This document shows positions 1 to 10,480 of a stretch of DNA of 64,000 nt, piece by piece. Within the stretch, counting starts at the first letter, position 1. Each line of letters starts with the position of its first letter. The notes under the pieces are model-generated. The model saw only the letters and a list, made by a program, of their open reading frames with translations. It did no database searches and was not told where the DNA came from. Position numbers and translations under genes: made by a program. The DNA is taken from NCBI RefSeq assembly GCF_028023875.1, contig NZ_JAQIPB010000004.1, forward strand, positions 1 through 64,000, in the 5' to 3' direction. This DNA comes from Xenophilus arseniciresistens. Lineage in GTDB: Bacteria > Pseudomonadota > Gammaproteobacteria > Burkholderiales > Burkholderiaceae_C.

Positions 1-65
1 GGCTGTATATTTTTAATGATCAGCAGCTCTAGCTGCTTGACTCGCCGCGATCAGCGAAGCCTTCG
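1..65 (-). other. Probable 16S rRNA operon leader, continues beyond the left edge
   Basis: Read on the minus strand, the last bases before the window edge are ATCATTAAAAATATACAGCC. This resembles the A-rich stretch that precedes mature 16S rRNA in Comamonadaceae as I remember it. Two promoter-like sites lie just upstream on the same strand. No rRNA sequence is inside the window, so the assignment is an inference from the leader and promoters. Confidence 0.5.
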
Positions 66-95
66 ATTATGACACGTTAAATTTTAACCTGTCAA
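66..95 (-). promoter_or_regulatory. Strong sigma-70-like promoter (proximal, rrn P1-like)
   Basis: On the minus strand there is a perfect TTGACA at 95-90, a 17-base spacer, and TCATAAT at 72-66. A GC-rich discriminator-like stretch follows. The site points left, out of the window, toward the putative rRNA leader. The GC-rich discriminator would suit stringent control, which is an inference. Confidence 0.6.
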
Positions 96-99
96 CTTT

Positions 100-117
100 G
101 AGGGTCTTTCGACCCTC
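100..117. other. Perfect 7-bp hairpin between the two promoter sites
   Basis: GAGGGTC (100-106), loop TTTC, GACCCTC (111-117). It lies just upstream of the proximal minus-strand promoter. There is no clear T-run on either side, so a terminator role is unsupported. Confidence 0.4.
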
Positions 118-166
118 TGCTTTGCAACTTAAGTTGTTTTGCGCAACTTATTTAGCGAAGCCCTCG

Positions 167-196
167 ATTATGACATCGTTTTTTGAAGATCCGCAA
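167..196 (-). promoter_or_regulatory. Second tandem promoter-like site (rrn P2-like)
   Basis: TCATAAT at 173-167 is preceded by TTGCGG at 196-191 with a 17-base spacer. The -10 region and following discriminator (154-175) repeat those of the first promoter (53-74) with one mismatch over 22 bases, so the two sites look like a duplicated promoter core. The -35 match is weak. Confidence 0.45.
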
Positions 197-507
197 CTTA
201 TTTCGCAGCGCTTCTCAAACTTGCCTTGCGTCGTTTCCGAGTGCTTGGCGTCATCTGTCGAGCCGCTCAGTATATGCCAGCCGCGGTGCCGCGCAAGCAC
301 TTCCCCAAACTTTTTCAAGACGGTGGAGGCCTCCGCGTGCTGACCGGGCCGCGACGACTGGAAGCGTTTCACTGCCCATCAGGCGCATGAGGCGGCACAA
401 GGGGATGGAAAGGTGCGCGCTGACCGCCGGCGTTTGCCGTTTGAGCGTTTGGGGCACTCGCAAGGCCTCTTGAGCCGCTCGACGAGCCGACTTTCGATAA
501 TCAGCCC

Positions 508-2412
<1,905 letters not shown>

Positions 2413-2524
2413 GCACCTGCCCCGGGCACGACGGCGCCGCACTCCATCGCGCCGGGCCGTCGTCCCACAGCATCCGCACGGCCGTTGCGGATATACCTGC
2501 GGCATCGCCACTTGCCTGCCGCCC

Positions 2525-4234
2525 ATGCGCCTGCCGAGCCTTCGTTCCCACCGACTCTGGCCCCGCCTGCTGGTGGCCTGCGCCGCGGCACTGGCGATGA
2601 CGGGCTGCGCAGGCCTGCCGCAGGATGTGCAACGCCCCGAATCGCATGCCGTCGAACCCGAAGGCACGGCGCTGCATGCGCTGGTGGCACAGCGGCGTGC
2701 GCAGGCCGGCGCGCGGGCGGCCTCCGGCTTTGCCTTGCTCGATGGTCCACAGGCCGCCTACGGCAGCCGGCTGGCGCTGGTCGAGGCAGCCCAGAAGACG
2801 CTGGACCTGCAGTACTACGCCATCCACGCCGATGCCAGCAACAGCCGCCTGCTGCGCAGCGTGGGCGAGGCCGCGGCCCGCGGCGTGCGGGTGCGCATCC
2901 TGCTGGACGACTTCCACACCACGGGCCGCAATGCCCAGGTGCTGCAGCTGGCCTACGTGCCCAATGTGCAGATGCGGCTGTTCAACCCGCTGCCGGGCTC
3001 GCGCGACAGCACGGTGCGGCGCGTGATCCAGTCGCTGGGCGATGTGCAGCGCATCCAGCAGCGCATGCACAACAAACTGTTCATCGCCGACAACGCGCTG
3101 GGCATCACCGGCGGACGCAACCTTGGCGATGCGTATTTCGGCTTGGGCGAATCGGGCAACTTTGTGGACCTGGACGTGCTGGCTGCCGGCCCCATCGTGC
3201 GCGAGATGTCGCGCAGCTTCGACAGCTACTGGAACAACGAGCGCGCCTACCCCGTGCAGTCGCTCGTCACGCCCAAGGAACTGGCCGAGATGCGCGAGCG
3301 CCAGCGCCGCGCACCGCAGGAGGCCGAAGGCGCCGAAGGCGCGCCCCGGCCACCCGATGGCGAACCCCGCCCGGGCCCCGGCCAGCCCGACCCCGCGCAG
3401 GAGGCGATCCGCCGCGCGCGCGCCTGGGACCACCAGCCCATGGACCTGCGCACCCAGCCCTTCGTGTGGGCGCCCTCGGCGCTGCAGGTGGACGCGCCGG
3501 CCAAGATCCCGGCCGATGCGCAGGCGGCGGCTTCGCCTGCCCCCGACGCGCCCGCACCCGCGCGCGGCCAGTTGCCCGAAGGCGAAACCGTGGTCGACGG
3601 CCTGCTGCGCCTGATCGCCGAGGCCCAGCAAGACCTCCTGATCATCTCGCCCTACTTCGTGCCCGGCGCCGACATGAAGAAGGCCTTCGCCGACGCCGTG
3701 CAGCGCGGCGTGCGCGTGCGCGTCCTCACGAACTCGCTGGCGTCCAATGACGCGCCCATCGCCCATGTGGGCTACGCGCGCCACCGGCGCGAACTGCTGG
3801 ATGCGGGCGTGCAGCTGTATGAGATGCGCAGCGAACAGGCGGGCCTGGGCAGCGCGCTGGGCAGCTCGGCCGGCAGCGCCAGCGCCACCGGCCAGTCGCG
3901 CGCCATGCTGCATTCCAAGGTGCTGGTGCGCGACGGGCGGCTGCTGGTGATCGGCTCGATGAACCTGGACCTGCGCTCCCAACTGCAGAACACCGAGATC
4001 GCCTTGCTGATCCGCAGCCGCGAGCTCTCCGCCCAGGCCACCGAGCTAATCGAGCGCAGCCTGCGGGAAGGCTCGTGGCGCGTGGAGCGCGAAAAAGAAG
4101 GATCGGGCGGACTGGTGTGGCGCGCGCCCGCCGGCAGCGCTCTGGCCGACGCGCGCACCGAGCCCGACAGCAGCCTGGGCCTGCGCCTGCTGCTGCGCGT
4201 GATCGGCCCGTTGGCGCCCGACGAAATGCTCTGA
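2525..4234 (+). CDS. clsC: Phospholipase D family lipoprotein, cardiolipin synthase C-like
   Basis: 569 residues. The N-terminus is a lipoprotein signal with a lipobox-like TGC at Cys28, so it is probably membrane-anchored. Two HKD motifs are intact: H182/K184/D189 followed by GGRN, and H463/K465/D470 followed by GSMN. Both are needed for phosphatidyl transfer in this superfamily. By family, it would make cardiolipin from phosphatidylglycerol and phosphatidylethanolamine. A Pro/Ala-rich, low-complexity insertion at about 255-350 separates the halves and is longer than in the enterobacterial protein. The start was chosen because it gives the signal peptide directly. The exact substrate is inferred from the family. 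Confidence 0.75.
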   Translation: MRLPSLRSHRLWPRLLVACAAALAMTGCAGLPQDVQRPESHAVEPEGTALHALVAQRRAQAGARAASGFALLDGPQAAYGSRLALVEAAQKTLDLQYYAIHADASNSRLLRSVGEAAARGVRVRILLDDFHTTGRNAQVLQLAYVPNVQMRLFNPLPGSRDSTVRRVIQSLGDVQRIQQRMHNKLFIADNALGITGGRNLGDAYFGLGESGNFVDLDVLAAGPIVREMSRSFDSYWNNERAYPVQSLVTPKELAEMRERQRRAPQEAEGAEGAPRPPDGEPRPGPGQPDPAQEAIRRARAWDHQPMDLRTQPFVWAPSALQVDAPAKIPADAQAAASPAPDAPAPARGQLPEGETVVDGLLRLIAEAQQDLLIISPYFVPGADMKKAFADAVQRGVRVRVLTNSLASNDAPIAHVGYARHRRELLDAGVQLYEMRSEQAGLGSALGSSAGSASATGQSRAMLHSKVLVRDGRLLVIGSMNLDLRSQLQNTEIALLIRSRELSAQATELIERSLREGSWRVEREKEGSGGLVWRAPAGSALADARTEPDSSLGLRLLLRVIGPLAPDEML

Positions 4235-4255
4235 GGCGCCGCAGGCCTTGCAGGC

Positions 4256-5236
4256 TCACTCGGGCTGGATGCCGGCCGCCTTCACGATGCGGCCCCACTT
4301 CTGCGACTCGGCCGCCTGGAAGCGACCCAGTTCTTCGGGGCTGGTGGTGAACACCTCGGTGCCGCTGGGCTCGTAGAACGCGGTCCTGGCCGCGCTGCTG
4401 CGTGCCGCGTTCACCAGCAACTCGTTCAGGCGCTTGACCACGGCCGGCGGCGTGCCGGCCGGCGCATAGGCGGCGAACCAGAAGCCCATCTCGTAGCCCT
4501 TGACGCCGGCTTCGTCGATGGTGGGCACATCGGGCAGCAGCGGCGAGCGCGTGGCGCTGGACACGCCCAGCGCGCGCAGCTTGCCACCCTTGACCTGCGG
4601 CAGGCCGGTGGCCGAGTCGGTGATCATCATGTGGATCTGGCCGCCCAACAGGTCGGTCACGGCCAGCGTGTTGCTCTTGTAGGGCACATGCAGCAGTTGG
4701 ATGTCGGCCATCTGCTGCAGCAGCTCGCCGGCCATGCGGCTGGACGAGCTGCCACTGCCGAAGCTGTACTTGCCCGGCTCTTTCTTGGCCAGCGCCAGGA
4801 ACTCCGCCACCGACTTGGCCGGGAAGTTCGGCTGCACCACCATGATCTGCCCGCCCTTGCCCAGGCCGGCCACGGGCGCGAAGTCCTTCACCGGGTCATA
4901 GGGCAGCTTCTTGAACAGATGCTCGTTGGCCGCGTGCGTGGTGTTGGTGGTGATGAGCACCGTGTAGCCATCGGCGGGCGCCTTGGCCACCTGCTGCGAG
5001 GCGATGAAGCCGCTGGCCCCGGCCTTGTTGTCGATCACCACGGGCTGCCTGGCTTCGGCCGTCACCGCCGTGCCCAGCGCGCGGGCGATCTGGTCGGTCG
5101 CCGTGCCGGCGGCAAAGGGCACCACGAAGGTGATGGGCTTGGCCGGAAAGTTCTGCGGCTGGGCCAGCGACGAAGCGCCCGCCACCAGGGCGCAGGCGGC
5201 AACCAGCAGGGGTTTGATCATCTTTTTCGTGTTCAC
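4256..5236 (-). CDS. Bug-family tripartite tricarboxylate transporter receptor (TctC-like)
   Basis: 326 residues with a signal peptide (positively charged start, hydrophobic LLVAACALVAGASS, cleavage near SLAQ). The family phrases FPAKPITFVVPFAAG and DNKAGASGF near the N-terminus are those of periplasmic Bug receptors, which bind small carboxylates. The start codon is GTG, with AAGGAG upstream. It is the last gene of a leftward unit beginning with the AtuA-like gene at 7052; a 65-base gap separates it from the small AtuA-associated gene. No TctA/TctB permease is nearby, which is common for orphan Bug receptors. The ligand is unknown. Confidence 0.85.
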   Translation of the reverse strand: MNTKKMIKPLLVAACALVAGASSLAQPQNFPAKPITFVVPFAAGTATDQIARALGTAVTAEARQPVVIDNKAGASGFIASQQVAKAPADGYTVLITTNTTHAANEHLFKKLPYDPVKDFAPVAGLGKGGQIMVVQPNFPAKSVAEFLALAKKEPGKYSFGSGSSSSRMAGELLQQMADIQLLHVPYKSNTLAVTDLLGGQIHMMITDSATGLPQVKGGKLRALGVSSATRSPLLPDVPTIDEAGVKGYEMGFWFAAYAPAGTPPAVVKRLNELLVNAARSSAARTAFYEPSGTEVFTTSPEELGRFQAAESQKWGRIVKAAGIQPE

Positions 5237-5301
5237 GCTTTTTTGTCTCCTTCGATTGAAATGGTCTGAATGGTCCGAGTGACTCTGGGTGGGATGGGAA
5301 A

Positions 5302-5664
5302 TCAGGGGCCGGCCAGATGCGGCTGCAGCGCCGCGGGCACGCGCACCGGCATGTCCAGCAGCCAGAAGGACAGCGCCTTGCCGTGCGTGTCGAGGTTCAG
5401 CGCGTCATTCACGCCGCCGTCCAGCACTTCGTCGAGCACGAAGTTCAGCGCCTGCAGCCGCGGCAGCACGAAGCGCTGCACGCGCGAAGGCTGGCGATGC
5501 GCGAAATGCGCGGCCACGGCTTCGGGCGTCAGCGCCTCCAGCAGCAGCGGCCACAGCGCCGGGTGCCAGGCGATCACGCTGATGTTGGACCGGTTGCCCT
5601 TGTCGCCCGTGCGGCCATGGGCCAGGCGGTACAGCGGCACGGTGATCGTTTTTTGCCCAGTCAT
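5302..5664 (-). CDS. AtuA-associated small protein (ferredoxin-fold type)
   Basis: 120 residues starting MTGQKT. The start was chosen because its ATG overlaps the stop of the preceding AtuA-like gene by four bases (ATGA), which suggests translational coupling. The conserved N-terminal phrase LAHGRTGDKGNRSNIS is typical of the small domain or protein that pairs with DUF1446/AtuA proteins. In some relatives the two are one polypeptide. Its chemical role is not known to me; I infer that it forms a two-part enzyme with its neighbour. Confidence 0.65.
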   Translation of the reverse strand: MTGQKTITVPLYRLAHGRTGDKGNRSNISVIAWHPALWPLLLEALTPEAVAAHFAHRQPSRVQRFVLPRLQALNFVLDEVLDGGVNDALNLDTHGKALSFWLLDMPVRVPAALQPHLAGP

Positions 5665-7052
5665 GCGCCCGTGCCCTCCACCATCTCGAAGCTCACCGGC
5701 ACGGCCTCGCGCGGCAGCAGGCACGACAGCGTGTTCAGCCGCGGCGTGAGCGCCGTGCGCACGCCGCCGCCGCCCGCGGGGCCGCAGGTGTAGAGCGCCA
5801 TCACCTCGCGCGGCAGGCGCTGGGCCTGGGTTCGCTCGGCATGGGCCGCGGCCACGCGCAGGCGCACGTCACGCGCGCCGCCATCGGCGGTGGCCGCCAG
5901 CGCGCGTCCGGCGTCGTCGGCCAGGATGCTCAGGGCGCCGATCAGGTCCACGCGCAGCGTCAGTTCGGGCAGGCGCGCGCGCAGCACCTCGGCCGCCAGC
6001 CGCGCGCGGCCCTCGGCGCGCGGGCCTGCATAGGAAATCTCACCCTCGGCCAGCCACCCGCCCTCGTGGCAGACGTTGACCTTGTAGTCTGCCGGCCGCG
6101 CGTGGCCGCGCACGCCGCGCAGGGCCACGCGGTCCGGGCCCAGCGCCAGCACCTCGGCTTCGGTGATGTCGGCCACCACGTCGGGCGTCAGGTAAGCCGC
6201 AGGGTCATGCACCTCGTACAGCAGTTGCTCCTTGACCGTGGCCACGCTCACCTGGCCACCCGTGCCCTGCGCCTTGCCGATCACGCAATGGCCTTCGGCG
6301 TCGATCTCGGCGATGGGGAAACCCACCTCGGCCAGGCCCTGCACGTCCTTGTAGCCCGGGTCTGCAAAGTAGCCGCCGCACACCTGGGCGCCGCATTCCA
6401 GCAGGTGGCCGGCCATGGTGGCGCGGCCCAGGCGCGGCCAGTCGTCGGCGGCCCAGCCATAGTGGGCCATGGCCGGCCCGACGGTGAGCGAGGGGTCGGC
6501 CACCCGCCCGCACACCACGATCTGCGCGCCCGCGCGCAGCGCCGCGGCAATGGGCTCGGCGCCGATGTAGGCATTGGCGCTGACCACCGAGCGGCCTTCC
6601 AGCGCGCGGCCCAGCCGCTCGCCCAGCATGGCGCGCTGCTGCGGGCTGGCCAGGTCGTCGCCCTCCACCACCGCCACGCGGGGCACCGCCAGGCCCAGTT
6701 CGCGGGCCATGCGCGCGATGTGGCGCGCCGCCGCGCGCGGATGGGCGGCGCCGAAGTTGCTGACGATGCGGATGCCGTGCTGCAGGCAGCGCGCCAGCAC
6801 CGGCCGCAGCAGGTCGTCCAGCAAGGGCTCGTAGCCGGCTTCGGGGTCGGCGCGGCGGCGCAACTGGGCCAGCGCCAGCGTGCGCTCGGCCAGGGTCTCG
6901 AAGATCAGGAAGGCGGCCAGCCCTTCGCGTGCGTCGGCGGCCGCGAGCCGGGCCACCAGCGTGTCCACCACCGGGCCAGCGGCGTCGGCGCGGTCACCTG
7001 AAAAACCGGCGGCGCAGCCCACCAGCAATGTGGAAGTTGGGGAATCGACCAT
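5661..7052 (-). CDS. Acyclic terpene utilization AtuA family (DUF1446) protein
   Basis: 463 residues from ATG 7052 (MVDSPTSTLL). A longer reading frame exists upstream, but it would run into the operator region and lacks family similarity. The N-terminal VGCAAGFSGDRADAA and the later SNFGAAHP and GRVADPSL stretches are characteristic of DUF1446/AtuA proteins. Named members belong to terpene or unusual acyl-CoA catabolism in Pseudomonas, though many Comamonadaceae copies sit beside Bug receptors and have no proven substrate. It is the first gene of a three-gene leftward operon divergent from a LysR regulator. Confidence 0.75.
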   Translation of the reverse strand: MVDSPTSTLLVGCAAGFSGDRADAAGPVVDTLVARLAAADAREGLAAFLIFETLAERTLALAQLRRRADPEAGYEPLLDDLLRPVLARCLQHGIRIVSNFGAAHPRAAARHIARMARELGLAVPRVAVVEGDDLASPQQRAMLGERLGRALEGRSVVSANAYIGAEPIAAALRAGAQIVVCGRVADPSLTVGPAMAHYGWAADDWPRLGRATMAGHLLECGAQVCGGYFADPGYKDVQGLAEVGFPIAEIDAEGHCVIGKAQGTGGQVSVATVKEQLLYEVHDPAAYLTPDVVADITEAEVLALGPDRVALRGVRGHARPADYKVNVCHEGGWLAEGEISYAGPRAEGRARLAAEVLRARLPELTLRVDLIGALSILADDAGRALAATADGGARDVRLRVAAAHAERTQAQRLPREVMALYTCGPAGGGGVRTALTPRLNTLSCLLPREAVPVSFEMVEGTGA

Positions 7053-7095
7053 GTCTCTTCTTGTGCAAGTGCTGCACTCTAGGCGGCCTTGCATC

Positions 7096-7129
7096 ATCCG
7101 TGAAATCGAAAGTACGGATGAATTCATCC
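7096..7129. promoter_or_regulatory. Probable LysR operator in the divergent promoter region
   Basis: The 101-base intergenic space contains ATCCGT (7096-7101) and ACGGAT (7114-7119) as an inverted repeat. Overlapping it is a perfect 14-base palindrome, GGATGAATTCATCC (7116-7129). It lies between the AtuA-like operon start (7052, leftward) and the LysR start (7154, rightward), the classic position for LysR autoregulation and target control. Confidence 0.5.
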
Positions 7130-7153
7130 AACTTCTGGATTAATCTGCGCCAC

Positions 7154-8071
7154 ATGCACACGCCCGACCTCTCCAGCCGCCAGCTGCGCGCCTTCCTGGC
7201 GCTGGTGGAGCTGCGCAATTTCACGCGGGCGGCCCAGGCCTGCCACCTCTCGCAGCCGGCCTTCAGCGCGCTGATCCGCACGCTCGAGGAGGCGCTGCAG
7301 GTCCGCCTGTTCGACCGCAACACCCGCAGCGTGCAGCTCACGCCCGAGGGCCTGCGCTTCGAGCCGGCCGCGCGCCAGTTGCTGCAGGACCTGACGCTGG
7401 CCCTGGGCGACTTGGCCGACCACGCGCAGCGGCGGCGCGGCCGCGTGCACCTGGCCGCCCTGCCCTCGCTGGCGGCCGGCTGGCTGCCGCAGATCTTTGC
7501 CGACTACCGCGCCCGCTGGCCCGGGGTGGAGCTGGTGCTCAGCGATGTGCTGTCGGACCCTTGCCTGGACCTGGTGCGCAACGGCCAGGCCGACTTTGCG
7601 CTGGCAGCCGGCGGCGCGCGGCCCGCCGACGCGGGCGAGTTGCGCGCACGGCCGCTGGTGGCCGACAGCTTCCACCTGGTGTGCCGCGCCGACCACCCGC
7701 TGGCGCGCGAGCCGCGGCTGACTCTGCGCAAGCTCGCGCCCTGGCCCTTCATCCACATGCGGCGCAACAGCAGCGTGCGCCAGACGCTGGAAGCCGCCCT
7801 GCACCCGCTGGCCATGAACACCGTGCTCGAAGTGGAGCAGCTGGCCACCGTCACCGGCATGGTGGAAGCGGGCCTGGGCATCAGCGTGGTGCCCACGCTC
7901 ACGCTCTACCAGTTCAGCCGCGACAGCCTGGTCACGCGGGCGCTGCAGCTGCCGGCCAGTGCCAGCCGCCGCATCTACCTCGTGCAGCGGCGCGAGGGCA
8001 GCCTGTCGGCCGCCGCGCAGGCCCTGCACGACCAGATCATCGAGCGCTTCGCGGCCCTGCCATCCGCCTGA
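7154..8071 (+). CDS. LysR-family transcriptional regulator
   Basis: 305 residues from ATG 7154 (MHTPDLSSRQLRAFLAL). The N-terminal helix-turn-helix is clear: FTRAAQACHLSQPAFSALI, then the LFDRNTRSVQLTPEG wing. The remainder is a periplasmic-binding-protein-like effector domain. It is divergent from the AtuA-like/Bug operon, so it probably controls that operon in response to the substrate or an intermediate. The start was chosen at the conserved RQLRAFL segment; upstream in-frame sequence belongs to the operator and to the opposite gene. Confidence 0.85.
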   Translation: MHTPDLSSRQLRAFLALVELRNFTRAAQACHLSQPAFSALIRTLEEALQVRLFDRNTRSVQLTPEGLRFEPAARQLLQDLTLALGDLADHAQRRRGRVHLAALPSLAAGWLPQIFADYRARWPGVELVLSDVLSDPCLDLVRNGQADFALAAGGARPADAGELRARPLVADSFHLVCRADHPLAREPRLTLRKLAPWPFIHMRRNSSVRQTLEAALHPLAMNTVLEVEQLATVTGMVEAGLGISVVPTLTLYQFSRDSLVTRALQLPASASRRIYLVQRREGSLSAAAQALHDQIIERFAALPSA

Positions 8072-8177
8072 ACGGCGGTCGACCCGCCGGGCCCGCAGCC
8101 CTGTGGGCCGGCCGGCGACAGGCGCACGGCGTGTCGGCCTGCGCCGGGCCCGCGCCCGCGGCCCGACCCTGTGCCAT

Positions 8178-9434
8178 GTGCATGGCCCGCAAGCTCCACA
8201 CCACCGCCGTCCCCTGTCCATCGCTCCCCCGCGTGCGCTGCGGCGCGTGAGCGCCTTGGCGCTGGGCCTGATGGGTCTGGCCTGGGCCGCGGGCAGCGCC
8301 GCGCAGGACGCGCCCTGGCGCGCGCCACTGCTCGAAGACCTGCGCCGCGTGGCGCGCATCGAGGCCGAGGCCCACGGCCTGGCGCTGGGCGTGCACGTGC
8401 GCGACCTGCAGTCCGGCGCCGCCGTCAACTGGGGTGGCAAGCGGCGCTGGTACCTGGCCTCGATGGTGAAGGTGCCCATCGCGATCGCGGTGCTGCAGGC
8501 CGTGGACGAGGGCCGCGTGACGCTGGACACGCCGCTGACCGTGCGCGCCGATGACTACGTGGACGGCGCCGGCCGCACCAACAGGACGCCCGTGGGCAAG
8601 GCGCTGAGCGTGCGCTTCCTGTTGGAGCAGATGATCATCCACAGCGACAACACGGCCAGCGACATGCTGATCGGCCTGGCGGGCCTGTCGGCCGTCAATG
8701 CGCTGGTGCAGCGCCAGGTGGGCGACGGCCTCGAGCCCATCACCACCTTGGGCGAGGTGCGGCGCCAGGTCTATGGCCGGCTGACGCCGCAGGCCGAACA
8801 CCTGTCGGGTGCTTCGCTGCTGAGCATCCACCGCGAGCGCGGCGACGACGCGCGCCTGCAGCGCGTGGCGCAGATCACCGGCGTGCCCACCCCCCAATTT
8901 CGCCAGCGCTCGCTGGCCAAGGCCTGGCAGGACTATTACGCCGAGGGCCTGAACAGCGGCCGGCTCGACGCCTATGGTGACCTGCTGGCGCAGCTGAACC
9001 GCGGCGAGCTGCTGTCGGCGCGCAGCACGGCCCATCTGCGCGCACTGATGGAGCGCGTGGTGACCGGCCCGCGGCGCCTGCGCGCGGGCCTGCCGGCCGA
9101 CGTGCGGCTGGCCCACAAGACCGGCACGCAGCGGGAGCGCACCTGCGACGGTGGCGTGGCGCGCCTGCCGGCCGCCGGGCGCGGCGCGGCGCCCGCGCGA
9201 GAAGTGCTCATCGTGGCCTGCGTGGCCGGCGCGGCGCCGCGCGCCCAGGCCGAACGCGCCATCGCCCAGTCCGCCGCGGCCGTCTGCCGCGCGGGCCTTC
9301 TTCATCACGGAGCCCCCCATGCGTCTGACTGCCTTTCCCCACCCCAAAGCGCCAGCGCGCGCGCCGCGCCGGCGCGCGATGCCGACGCTGCTGCTGCTTC
9401 TGGGCCTGCTGCTGGCGCTGCCGACGAAGAGTGA
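8178..9434 (+). CDS. Serine hydrolase, class A beta-lactamase fold (first of a tandem pair)
   Basis: 418 residues from GTG 8178. That start gives a basic n-region, a hydrophobic core (ALALGLMGLAWAAG) and a likely cleavage after SAAQ; GTG 8247 is an alternative without positive charges. Active-site motifs are S95-M-V-K98, S156-D-N158 and K314-T-G316. I do not see the omega-loop Glu of true class A beta-lactamases, so an antibiotic target is not implied. The last ~38 residues overlap the next gene by 116 bases in another frame and are Ala-rich, unlike the family end. The natural stop may have been lost. Probably periplasmic. Confidence 0.65.
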   Translation: MHGPQAPHHRRPLSIAPPRALRRVSALALGLMGLAWAAGSAAQDAPWRAPLLEDLRRVARIEAEAHGLALGVHVRDLQSGAAVNWGGKRRWYLASMVKVPIAIAVLQAVDEGRVTLDTPLTVRADDYVDGAGRTNRTPVGKALSVRFLLEQMIIHSDNTASDMLIGLAGLSAVNALVQRQVGDGLEPITTLGEVRRQVYGRLTPQAEHLSGASLLSIHRERGDDARLQRVAQITGVPTPQFRQRSLAKAWQDYYAEGLNSGRLDAYGDLLAQLNRGELLSARSTAHLRALMERVVTGPRRLRAGLPADVRLAHKTGTQRERTCDGGVARLPAAGRGAAPAREVLIVACVAGAAPRAQAERAIAQSAAAVCRAGLLHHGAPHASDCLSPPQSASARAAPARDADAAAASGPAAGAADEE

Positions 9435-10446
9435 AGCCCAGGACGACGGACCCGACTGGCGCGCCAGGCTGCGCAGCCAGGTCGAGGCCCTGGACAGGCA
9501 GACACCCGGCGCGCTGGGCGTGTACGTCAAGCGCCTGGACAACGGCGAGAGCTACAGCCACGGCGCCGACCAGCGCTGGTACCTGGGATCGATGACCAAG
9601 ATCCCCATCGCCATCGCGGTGCTGCAGCAAATCGATGCCGGCAGGCTCAGGCCCGACAGCGCGGTGGCGCTGCAGGACAGCGACCGCATCGACGTGGGCA
9701 AGCTGGTGTGGGAGAAGGCCGGCACGCGCCACACGGTGGCCGACCTGCTGCAGCGCATGCTGCGCGACAGCGACAACACCGCCGCCAACATGCTGATCCG
9801 CGCCGCGGGCGGCGAGACGCCGCTGAACAAGAGCGCGCAGGCGGCCATCGGCGAATCGCGCATGGGCGAGCTGACGGACTTCGCGCGCGTGCGGCGCGAT
9901 GTGTACGCCGAGCTGCACCCGGCCGCGCGCCGGCTCTCCAATGCCCAGCTGGTGCAGGTGGCCGGCGCCCCCATCGGGCCGCAACGCGTGGCAGCACTGC
10001 AGCGGGCGCTGAAGGTGCAGGCCGGCGACATGCAGCTGCGCGACTTCGACGAAGCCTATGCGCGCTACTACCGGCATGGGAACAACAGCGCCACCCTGGA
10101 AGGCTACGGCGCGATGCTCGAGAAGCTGGCGCGCGGCGAACTGCTCAAGCCCGAGAGCCAGGCGCGCATGAATGAGGGGCTCAAGCTGGGCATCTACACC
10201 AACCACCGCCTGCAGGCCGGCCTGCCGCGCAGCGCCCGCTTCATCCACAAGACCGGCACCCAGCACCTGCGCGCCTGCCATGGCGGGGTGATCCACCCCG
10301 AAGACGGCGCGGCCCGCGGCATCGTGGTGGTGGCCTGCACGGCGGAGCTGGACGAGCAGAAGGCGGCCGGCCCGGTGCTGCAGCGCGTGGGACAGGCCGT
10401 GGCGCAGGCGCTGCTGGCGCCGCCCGAGCGCGCCACGGCACGCTGA
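9319..10446 (+). CDS. Serine hydrolase, class A beta-lactamase fold (second of a tandem pair)
   Basis: 375 residues from ATG 9319, with CGGAG eight bases upstream. After a signal peptide (MPTLLLLLGLLLALPTKSEAQ region), the order of motifs matches its left neighbour: S91-M-T-K94, S151-D-N153 and K311-T-G313. The two proteins share phrases such as the PIAIAVLQ helix after the nucleophile, so they are paralogues from a tandem duplication. As in the neighbour, the catalytic omega-loop Glu is not apparent. The role is likely a periplasmic peptidase or penicillin-binding-like hydrolase; the substrate is unknown. Confidence 0.75.
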   Translation: MRLTAFPHPKAPARAPRRRAMPTLLLLLGLLLALPTKSEAQDDGPDWRARLRSQVEALDRQTPGALGVYVKRLDNGESYSHGADQRWYLGSMTKIPIAIAVLQQIDAGRLRPDSAVALQDSDRIDVGKLVWEKAGTRHTVADLLQRMLRDSDNTAANMLIRAAGGETPLNKSAQAAIGESRMGELTDFARVRRDVYAELHPAARRLSNAQLVQVAGAPIGPQRVAALQRALKVQAGDMQLRDFDEAYARYYRHGNNSATLEGYGAMLEKLARGELLKPESQARMNEGLKLGIYTNHRLQAGLPRSARFIHKTGTQHLRACHGGVIHPEDGAARGIVVVACTAELDEQKAAGPVLQRVGQAVAQALLAPPERATAR

Positions 10447-10480
10447 GGGGGTCGGCTTCGGAAGGGAATTGCCCACAGGA

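Noticed and set aside
148-372. Short minus-strand frame upstream of uup
   Set aside because: It overlaps the promoter sites and has no family-like sequence.
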